From positions 1-64,000 of the forward strand of contig WQSX01000005.1 in the NCBI GenBank assembly GCA_009787625.1: DNA of 64,000 nt, given 5' to 3'. Shown in pieces: positions 52,800 to 59,893 of the stretch. A program made the translations under genes and the position numbers. Under the pieces are notes generated by a model. It made no database searches. It was given only the letters and a program-made list of their open reading frames with translations, and was not told where the DNA came from. This DNA is from Oscillospiraceae bacterium (GTDB taxonomy: Bacteria; Bacillota; Clostridia; Oscillospirales; Oscillospiraceae). Within the stretch, counting starts at the first letter, position 1. Each line of letters opens with the position of its first letter.

Positions 52800-54755
52800 T
52801 TAGCCTACCAGTCTAATGTTGAATTTGTCTGCTATAGCAAACCCGTTTAGTGCATTTGCGGGGGGAACGTTGCGGCCATCACCGTATTCTGTCCAACCTG
52901 TCCAGACAGCTTCGCTAACTGCATGGAACTGGTCGGGGCGGTACATGAGCGAGAATGAAGGAACCTCTGTGAGGTACAGTATAACAAGCTCTGTCCATAG
53001 GTCAACAAGAACCGCTTGGTTGGTGGTAACGGGTATGAGCGAAAGAATTTCGTCTGCACGGTCATTTGTCCATGCACCCCAGTTTCCTGACCAGTTGTGA
53101 TCGTTACCAACATGGGTAGAGCTCATCAGGTTGAATGCGCGTTCCCACGGTGCAGTCGGTGATGCGGAAGCTGTCCACATCATAAAGATGTCATACTCCG
53201 TATGAACAGCCGCCGTGACAAATGTTTGGTAGATTGACCAGTCGTCGAATTGGGTCACAATTTCAATACCTATGGCTTCGCCTGCCGCGGCAACTATCTC
53301 CATTGCAGCTTCCCAGTCTGACCAGCCAAAAGGTACTGAAGCGATATATGCGGGAAGTCTTTCACCATTATAGGTGCGCCAACCGCCTGCGCCTCTTGGG
53401 AAACCTGCTTGATCAAGAAGTTCATTTGCCGCTTCAATTCGATCGTTTACATTGGGCATTTGATAATCCCATTGATATGGTGCGACACGAGCACTGTCAA
53501 ACAGTGCCTGCTCGCCGGCGGTCGGGTTCATGAGCGAACGCGGAACTTCAGCAAAGCTTGGGCTTTGGTTGGTCATTGCGTTTGCGATGATAAGGTCATA
53601 ATCAACAGCCATTGCTATGGCTCTGCGGAAATCAGCATTGTCTATTCCGGGTTTGTCGCTGTGCATGTTAAACCATGCTGTGGGCATATTGACTGTTACA
53701 CCGTATGGAGGAGAGTCCATAAATGTGGAAATCGGGAGACCTTCCACTTCCCATAAGTTTTGTACATTCGGGATAAACATCTGGCTGACATCTACCATGC
53801 CCGCCATCATTGCTGCAAGCCCTGCATCATTATCTTCAAGAATCGGGTGAGCAAGGAATCTTGGAACAGGCAGTTGTCCCCACATGCTCTCATGTTGTCC
53901 CCAGTAGCCGTCATCACGAATGAGAACAGTGAGTTCGTCGTTAGTGAAATACTTGGTGTAGGGTCCTGACCATACGACATCATCGCCGGGATCTGCTTGC
54001 ATAGCGCCGATGTCTCCGTTGTTGCGCTCTACGAGTTGCTCCAGCCATGCTTGCTGCAAGACATATTCTTCAATGATAAATTGGTCTAACATGAGTGGGT
54101 TTAGTGGTTGTCCTGCTGCGTTTACTGTTGCGTATATCGCAACTGTCAACTCATCTACTGCTACAACCCTGTCGATGAACGGGCTGGGTGCGGGAGTATA
54201 GGTGTTGTTTACATAGAATGTAAACTCAGCATCCCATGCTGTTACCGGTGTGCCATCACTCCAAAAAGCAGCGGGGTTGATGCTGTACTCAAGTCTTGTG
54301 AGGTCGTCGTTCCAGCGCGGAGGACCAATTGCCAGAAGCGGAACGAAAGAGCCGTCGAGGAAGTTATACATAAATGGGGTTTCAAACATCGGTACTCGCG
54401 CTCCGGCACTGACTTGCTCAATTGCAAGCGGGTTGTTCATTTCATCGGAAAACGGGTTCCAACCGTTGGATGGTCCCCACTGGTGACCAAAATGGAAAAC
54501 AGTTTCGTTGCGCGGAAGCTCTGTGGAAATGGCTGTAGGCGGAACGAATGGTTCGCGTGCAAATTGTGATCTGTCGATAGCATCGGGATCGGGCGGCTCT
54601 GCCGGTTCCGTCGGTTCTGTCGGCTGCGGAGCCGGTGTGGCTTCCTGTTCGGTGGGAACATCAACAGGGGGGTCTTCTGTAGCAGGGGCGCAAGCGGCAA
54701 TCAACGCAATACATATGACTGCTACAAGTGCGATGGCTAAAATGCGTTTTTTCAT
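52800..54755 (-). CDS. Extracellular solute-binding lipoprotein, family 5 (Opp/Dpp type)
   Basis: 651 residues. Signal peptide with lipobox LIAAC, a Pro/Glu/Thr linker (about 30-70), then an SBP_bac_5 domain with WSDGTPVTAWDAEFTFYVN near residue 165 typical of the family. Many family-5 proteins bind peptides, but in locus context (beta-mannosidase, GH3, GH4) this one more likely captures beta-linked oligosaccharides, as known for Thermotoga homologues. GGAGGT lies about 8 nt before the ATG at 54755, and that ATG overlaps the stop of a 36-codon ORF. Confidence 0.92.
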   Translation of the reverse strand: MKKRILAIALVAVICIALIAACAPATEDPPVDVPTEQEATPAPQPTEPTEPAEPPDPDAIDRSQFAREPFVPPTAISTELPRNETVFHFGHQWGPSNGWNPFSDEMNNPLAIEQVSAGARVPMFETPFMYNFLDGSFVPLLAIGPPRWNDDLTRLEYSINPAAFWSDGTPVTAWDAEFTFYVNNTYTPAPSPFIDRVVAVDELTVAIYATVNAAGQPLNPLMLDQFIIEEYVLQQAWLEQLVERNNGDIGAMQADPGDDVVWSGPYTKYFTNDELTVLIRDDGYWGQHESMWGQLPVPRFLAHPILEDNDAGLAAMMAGMVDVSQMFIPNVQNLWEVEGLPISTFMDSPPYGVTVNMPTAWFNMHSDKPGIDNADFRRAIAMAVDYDLIIANAMTNQSPSFAEVPRSLMNPTAGEQALFDSARVAPYQWDYQMPNVNDRIEAANELLDQAGFPRGAGGWRTYNGERLPAYIASVPFGWSDWEAAMEIVAAAGEAIGIEIVTQFDDWSIYQTFVTAAVHTEYDIFMMWTASASPTAPWERAFNLMSSTHVGNDHNWSGNWGAWTNDRADEILSLIPVTTNQAVLVDLWTELVILYLTEVPSFSLMYRPDQFHAVSEAVWTGWTEYGDGRNVPPANALNGFAIADKFNIRLVG

Positions 54756-54862
54756 CTGGGATACCTCCATATTTTTTTTGGATACTTTTTAGTAACCATA
54801 TCGCCACGAGCTGCTTCTGCAGCACCGATTGACGTTGCGAGGTAGTTTCCGGATTTTTGCAT
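54754..54862 (-). CDS. Small ORF (36 codons) translationally coupled to the sugar-binding lipoprotein
   Basis: ATG at 54862 with AAAGG 7 nt upstream, reading MQKSGNYLATSIGAAEAARG through to a basic end (KKYPKKIWRYPR), TGA at 54756-54754 overlapping the lipoprotein ATG (ATGA). It is below the length limit of the supplied track. Position, ribosome binding site and overlap suggest real translation, perhaps as a leader peptide; no homologue is known to me. It could also be chance, since the lipoprotein has its own GGAGGT. Confidence 0.4.
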
Positions 54863-54979
54863 TACTTGCCTTTAAATTATCGCTATATCCTTCAGGTCTC
54901 TATACTTTTTGGTTGAAGTATATACATTTTCAACATATTATTGTATAATAAATACGTAATATTTGTTGCTTTGTTGTTA

Positions 54980-55008
54980 AATATAGCATATTTAATATTC
55001 TCAGTCAA
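54980..55008 (-). promoter_or_regulatory. Promoter of the sugar-locus operon
   Basis: Minus strand TTGACT, 17-nt spacer, TATATT. Expected start near 54973 gives a leader of about 110 nt before the small ORF and 218 nt before the lipoprotein. Between them the DNA is AT-rich with short palindromes (TATTATTGTATAATA) but no operator can be assigned. The 431-bp gap to the plus-strand M42 gene holds this promoter, the small ORF and the next promoter. Confidence 0.6.
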
Positions 55009-55119
55009 GCATCTCTTAGAAGAAATAGACAATAATTTTATCAACTTTAAAGATTTTAGTTTACATACAACGCTGAACTAACTAAAATTCCTCACATTCC
55101 CAAAAGTTAAAAGTTTTCT

Positions 55120-55149
55120 TTGATTAATTACTCCCTGCTATGATATACT
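55120..55149 (+). promoter_or_regulatory. Promoter of the M42-M42-M42-MutS operon
   Basis: TTGATT, 18-nt spacer, TATACT; start expected near 55156, followed by AGGTG before the TTG start codon. Confidence 0.55.
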
Positions 55150-55186
55150 ATTTACTATCCAAATAAACAAAGAAAGTAGGTGTGAC

Positions 55187-56242
55187 TTGAAACTTACGGA
55201 GTTATTTGCCCGAATGAACGACGTGCCTCATGTTTCGGGGTACGAGGGCGAGTTGGTTACTGTTTTGACCGACGTTTTTTCTGAGTTTGCCGAGGTGTCT
55301 GTGGATAAGTTCGGCAGTCTTATTGCGTTGAGAAAAGGGACGGGCGGCGGCCCTAAGGTTATGTTCATGGCTCACATGGACGAAATTGGCATGATGACAA
55401 GTGTTATCTGCGATGGCGGATTTGTGAGATTCGCCACAATCGGCGGAGTTGACCCTCGCAACATTCTTGCACAGGAAGTCATTATCCACGGCAAGGAAAA
55501 GGTCTATGGAGTTATCGGAATAAAGCCGCCCCACCTCACTCCTCCTGAGGAACAAAAGAAAGCCATCGAAATGCATGATATTATTATTGATACAGGTTAC
55601 AGTAAAGACGAGCTTTCAAAGCTCATAAAACCCGGAAATATCATAACGTTTAAGCAAGGTGTCACGGAACTGCAAAACGGAAAGTTGGCGGGCAGATCGC
55701 TTGATAATCTTGCAGGTGTAGCGGCAATCTACTGCGCAGCAAAAAATTTAAAGGATTTCAATCATACGGCTGATGTCTATTTTGTCGCTTCTGCTCAAGA
55801 AGAAGTCGGCTGTAGAGGTGGAAAGACTGCGACATATACCATCAAGCCAGATATTGGAGTGGCTGTTGATGTCACGTTCGGCCGCACCGAAGGGCTCACT
55901 GAGTATGAGTCATTTGAGCTCGGCAAGGGCCCTGCAATCGTAATCGGCCCTGCGGCAAGCAGAAAACTCTTCAGCGAGCTCAAAGGTGTCGCTTCGAAAA
56001 ATAAAATCCCCTATCAGATTTCAGTTGATCCAACACGCACAGGCACAGATGCGGACGTAATTCATTTGTCTCCCGGGGGAGTTTACACGGGTGTTCTCGG
56101 CATTCCTCTCAAATATATGCATTCAACCGTTGAAACTCTCAATATAAACGATGTTGAAATGACAGGAAAACTCATGTCCGACTTCATCATCAGCCTAAAT
56201 GATTGTGATAAGGAGGATGAAGAATGCTTCTGGAAAAATTAA
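55187..56242 (+). CDS. M42-family aminopeptidase (first of three in tandem)
   Basis: 351 residues starting at TTG. Metal and catalytic residues: AHMDEIGMM, GRSLDNLAGVAA, AQEEVGCRG (Glu pair), AVDVTFG, and the late His in MHSTVETL. Family members (TET, YsdC, FrvX) assemble into large hollow particles that trim peptides. It overlaps the next M42 gene by 19 nt. Confidence 0.92.
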   Translation: MKLTELFARMNDVPHVSGYEGELVTVLTDVFSEFAEVSVDKFGSLIALRKGTGGGPKVMFMAHMDEIGMMTSVICDGGFVRFATIGGVDPRNILAQEVIIHGKEKVYGVIGIKPPHLTPPEEQKKAIEMHDIIIDTGYSKDELSKLIKPGNIITFKQGVTELQNGKLAGRSLDNLAGVAAIYCAAKNLKDFNHTADVYFVASAQEEVGCRGGKTATYTIKPDIGVAVDVTFGRTEGLTEYESFELGKGPAIVIGPAASRKLFSELKGVASKNKIPYQISVDPTRTGTDADVIHLSPGGVYTGVLGIPLKYMHSTVETLNINDVEMTGKLMSDFIISLNDCDKEDEECFWKN

Positions 56243-57234
56243 CAACAGCCTGCGGTCTGCCCGGTCTTGAAGATGAGGTCAGAGATATTATCAAAGAAGA
56301 GCTTGAGGGTCATGTTGATAGCCTGAAAGTAGACCGTATCGGTAATTTGATTGCCTTTAAGAAAGGCAAAAAGAAAAGCCCTCATATTGCACTCAGCGCA
56401 CATATGGATGAAGTTGGCCTTTGCATAAAGGGCATAGATAAAGGCGGCATGTTAAAGTTCGCATCATGGGGTGTGGATGGGCGGATTCTCCCGTCTATGC
56501 ATGTTCTTGTTGGTAAAGACAAGATTCCGGGTGTGGTTGGCAATAAACCCATACATCTGCAAAAAGACGCTGAGCGTAAGAATGTTTACGAGATTGACGC
56601 TATGTATGTGGACATTGGCTGTGACACTAGAGAACAGGCTGAAAAGCTTGTGAACATCGGTGATTTTGTCGCATTTTCAAGCGAGTTTACTCGGTTTGGA
56701 GATAACAAGGTTAAGGCGAAAGCTCTCGATGACAGGGTTGGCTGTGCCGCTATAATTGAAGTGCTTAAATCAGATCTCCCGTATGATGTCACAGGAATTT
56801 TCTGTGTTCAGGAGGAAGTCGGTCTGAAAGGTTCGGCTGTTTTGTCGAAAACTTTTAAAGCGGATATTCTTGTAAATATCGAGGGCACAATTTGTGCGGA
56901 TATGGAGGGTATTGACGAAGATAAGCATGTCACTACATTAGGTGCCGGACCTTGTCTTTCACTTCTTGATAATACATCTGTATATCAGAAGAAATATGTT
57001 GAGGCAATAGAAAAGGTAGCAATAGCCGAGGGCATTCCATACCAGCTTCGTCGCTCAGGAATGGGTGGAACCGACTCGGGCAGTTATCACTTGGGCGGAG
57101 AGGGCATTCCGTGCATTGGTGTTGCCGTTCCGTGCAGATATATCCATTCACCTGTCTCGGTGATGCATAATAGCGATTATGAAAATCTGATTAAGCTTGT
57201 AAAAGCCTTTATTTTAAAAGGAGCAGTGAAGTAA
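56224..57234 (+). CDS. M42-family aminopeptidase (second of three)
   Basis: 336 residues: AHMDEVGLC, KALDDRVGC, VQEEVGLKG, then NIEGTICAD where the other copies have Asp (IEG in place of VDV), and RYIHSPVSVM. The acidic ligand Glu instead of Asp is a known variant in peptidases of this clan and may change specificity. GGAGGATGAAG precedes the ATG. Its TAA overlaps the next ATG (TAATG). Confidence 0.92.
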   Translation: MLLEKLTTACGLPGLEDEVRDIIKEELEGHVDSLKVDRIGNLIAFKKGKKKSPHIALSAHMDEVGLCIKGIDKGGMLKFASWGVDGRILPSMHVLVGKDKIPGVVGNKPIHLQKDAERKNVYEIDAMYVDIGCDTREQAEKLVNIGDFVAFSSEFTRFGDNKVKAKALDDRVGCAAIIEVLKSDLPYDVTGIFCVQEEVGLKGSAVLSKTFKADILVNIEGTICADMEGIDEDKHVTTLGAGPCLSLLDNTSVYQKKYVEAIEKVAIAEGIPYQLRRSGMGGTDSGSYHLGGEGIPCIGVAVPCRYIHSPVSVMHNSDYENLIKLVKAFILKGAVK

Positions 57235-58223
57235 TGAACATAGAACTATTAAAAAAGATGTGTGCCGCAAACGGTGTTTCCGGGCACGAGCAGTCAATAA
57301 GCAAAATTATTGAAAAGGAAGTGAAACCCTTTGTGGATAGTTGCCGAAATGATGCGCTCGGCAATCTCATCGCCCACAGAAAAGGTCCGGGCAAAAAAAT
57401 GATGCTCGCCGGGCATATGGACCAAATTGGTCTTATGATCACGCATATAGACAAAGAGGGTTTCCTGCGTTTTGCCACAATCGGTGGATTTAACCACGTA
57501 GTTTTACTTGCGCAGCGTTTTGTTTTTCCGAGTGGACTACTGGGGGTTGTGGGGTGCGAGCGCCTTGACAACCAAAAGGATATGGCTCTCGATAAACTCT
57601 ACATCGACATCGGAGCTGAAAATGAAGAAGAGGCTAAAAAGCTTGTAAAAGTTGGTGACGTTTGCGTTTATGCAAATCCGCCTGCTGAAAACGGTGCTAC
57701 ATTTATCTCTCCTGCGCTTGATGATAGAATCGGTTGCTTTATAATGATTGAAGCTCTGAAAAGGCTGAAAAAGCCCGCTTTTGACCTCTATTTTGTGTTC
57801 ACCTCACAAGAGGAAGTTGGTCTGCGCGGCGCGACTACTTCGGCATATTCCGTTGACCCTGATTATGGACTCTCATTTGATGTAACTATCTCTGCGGACA
57901 CTCCGAAGATAAGACCGCTCCCCTCAAAAATGTACGGCGGTGCGGCAATAAAACTAAAGGATCGCTCTTTGCTCTGCCACCCGAAAATTATCGAGCATCT
58001 TGAAAAATGTGCCGAAAAAGCAAAAATCAAGTATCAGTATGAGATACTTGAAATGGGCGGAACCGATTCAGGCGCAATCCACGTAACTCGCGGCGGTGTT
58101 CCTTCGGGCGTTATTTCGCTCGCCACCAGACATATCCACACATCAAACGAGATGTGCGCACTGTCCGACATTGAGGACTGCATTGCATTGACTGTGAAGG
58201 CATTAGAGACGGCTATCGATTAG
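57234..58223 (+). CDS. M42-family aminopeptidase (third of three)
   Basis: 329 residues: GHMDQIGLM, PALDDRIGC, SQEEVGLRG, SFDVTIS and RHIHTSNEM. Its start overlaps the second copy by one base. Three coupled paralogues suggest mixed assembly, or separate substrate ranges, as seen for archaeal TET peptidases; that is inference. Confidence 0.92.
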   Translation: MNIELLKKMCAANGVSGHEQSISKIIEKEVKPFVDSCRNDALGNLIAHRKGPGKKMMLAGHMDQIGLMITHIDKEGFLRFATIGGFNHVVLLAQRFVFPSGLLGVVGCERLDNQKDMALDKLYIDIGAENEEEAKKLVKVGDVCVYANPPAENGATFISPALDDRIGCFIMIEALKRLKKPAFDLYFVFTSQEEVGLRGATTSAYSVDPDYGLSFDVTISADTPKIRPLPSKMYGGAAIKLKDRSLLCHPKIIEHLEKCAEKAKIKYQYEILEMGGTDSGAIHVTRGGVPSGVISLATRHIHTSNEMCALSDIEDCIALTVKALETAID

Positions 58224-58251
58224 GTGTAATTAGGCAGGGGACTGACAGACT

Positions 58252-59871
58252 ATGTGGTTTAACAGACAGAAGAAACAGATGCGGGAAAACTATGGCAAAA
58301 AACCTGACATACACTACTTCGATGGCGATATGCGGGGAATTAAGTCGTATTTCAACTATCGTGAGCAAAACGATTTAGATGAGTTTCTCGTTGACGATAC
58401 CACTTGGAATGACCTTGCGGGTGATGAGATATTCAAACGTATAAACCAAGGACTCAGTACTTCAGGTGAGCAATATTTGTATTATTTGCTCCGAAGCCCG
58501 ACGCTGCATAAATCAGAGTACGAAAAACGTGCAAAGCTTATCGAAATCATGGAAAAAGACCCGGAGCTTCGACTGAAACTACAAATTATTTTAATGCAAC
58601 TTGGCAGAAGCCGTCAGGCAAACACCACCGAGGTGTTTAGCCCCGCTGCCCACGGACTGAGGCAGATGTTCATCTATATTGCACTCGTTATTTCACTGAT
58701 AACGAGTGCAGTGAGCTTGATATTTACATTTGCTTTTGTGCCGCTGCTTGTGGTTTTATTCGTTTTTATTCCTGTTTATCACAATATCATGGCAAGTAGA
58801 AATTCCCGCGAGCTTGCAACCGTCAACTATTCAGTCGCAATGGTTTATGCGGCGAAAAAGATAAATAAGCTCTCATATCAAGGCTTTACAGAGTACCACC
58901 GAACAATGCGCGAAGCGATGAAAAGGCTCAAACCAATTTTGCGCCTTGGATTTATTCCCTCAAAAAATTCGCTGGGTGAGATTGCGGAGCTAATTAATAG
59001 TTTTATTTTGCTTGACCTGATAGGTTTTGAGCTTATGAAAAATCTGCTTGGAAAGCACCATGCTGACATATTTCACATACATGAGCAACTGGGGCAACTT
59101 GATTCGGCGATAGCCGTTGCGTCGTATCGGAAAAATTTGGGTAATTATGCGATTCCTGAGATAAGTTTTAATATTGCGCCCAAAGAAGAAACACCGGCAA
59201 GTGCAGGCTCTAAGATTCATATTGTGGGAACGGCACTTATTCACCCACTTGTGGAAGGTGCTGTGCCAAACGATTTCGATATTACAAGCTCTGTCTTGCT
59301 CACAGGTTCCAACGCATCAGGTAAATCGACTTTTTTGAAAACCGTCGTAATCAACGCAATTTTCGCACAGAGCATATGTACTGTGCTGGGCGAAAGTTTT
59401 ACGGCGTCAGCCTTTCGCATATATTCGTCAATGGCAATCACCGACAATATTCTTGCCGGAGAGAGTTATTTTATCTCGGAAATAAAGTCGCTGAAGCGAA
59501 TTGTCGAAGCGGACTCTTCGAAGCAACCTCTGCTGTGTGTTATCGACGAGGTTCTCCGTGGAACAAACACGGTTGAGCGAATAGCCGCATCGAGCGAACT
59601 TCTTAGACATCTCTCCGATAAGAACGCAATATGTCTTGCGGCGACTCATGATATTGAGTTGACTAGCCTACTGGAGTCTAACTATAAAATGTTGCATTTT
59701 GAAGAAACTGTCACCGACGATGGCGAAGTCCTGTTTGACTATCTATTAAAGGGCGGACCTGCTACCACTCGAAATGCTATAAAACTGCTTGCTGGCATGG
59801 GCTTTGACAAGAAGCTGGTCAAGCGTGCAGATGAGAGGGCAAACTTGTATACACAGGAGGGGCGTTGGTGA
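58252..59871 (+). CDS. Membrane-anchored MutS-like ATPase
   Basis: 539 residues. The C-terminal third is a MutS domain V ATPase: Walker A TGSNASGKST (MutS usually GPNMSGKST), the CVIDEVLRGTNTVERIAAS Walker B/signature block and the AATHDIELT switch. There is no mismatch-recognition or connector domain. Two or three hydrophobic helices lie near residues 140-185, so it is membrane-bound, unlike true MutS. It follows the M42 genes by 28 nt on the same strand. Function of such short membrane MutS relatives is unknown. Confidence 0.82.
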   Translation: MWFNRQKKQMRENYGKKPDIHYFDGDMRGIKSYFNYREQNDLDEFLVDDTTWNDLAGDEIFKRINQGLSTSGEQYLYYLLRSPTLHKSEYEKRAKLIEIMEKDPELRLKLQIILMQLGRSRQANTTEVFSPAAHGLRQMFIYIALVISLITSAVSLIFTFAFVPLLVVLFVFIPVYHNIMASRNSRELATVNYSVAMVYAAKKINKLSYQGFTEYHRTMREAMKRLKPILRLGFIPSKNSLGEIAELINSFILLDLIGFELMKNLLGKHHADIFHIHEQLGQLDSAIAVASYRKNLGNYAIPEISFNIAPKEETPASAGSKIHIVGTALIHPLVEGAVPNDFDITSSVLLTGSNASGKSTFLKTVVINAIFAQSICTVLGESFTASAFRIYSSMAITDNILAGESYFISEIKSLKRIVEADSSKQPLLCVIDEVLRGTNTVERIAASSELLRHLSDKNAICLAATHDIELTSLLESNYKMLHFEETVTDDGEVLFDYLLKGGPATTRNAIKLLAGMGFDKKLVKRADERANLYTQEGRW

Positions 59872-59893
59872 GGTTGTGGGATATTCCAACTTA

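Noticed and set aside
54437-54700. 87-codon ORF within the solute-binding lipoprotein gene
   Set aside because: Alternative frame over the Pro/Glu linker; composition only reflects the real gene.
54763-54973. Riboswitch in the leader of the sugar-locus operon
   Set aside because: Nested pairings (AGTAA/TTACT, TCGC/GCGA, GCTGC/GCAGC) exist, but no known riboswitch consensus fits, and the region reads as a small ORF, which explains the sequence at least as well.
58252-59871. True MutS or MutS2 mismatch-repair gene
   Set aside because: Lacks domains I-II and the Smr tail, and has membrane helices; only the ATPase is shared.
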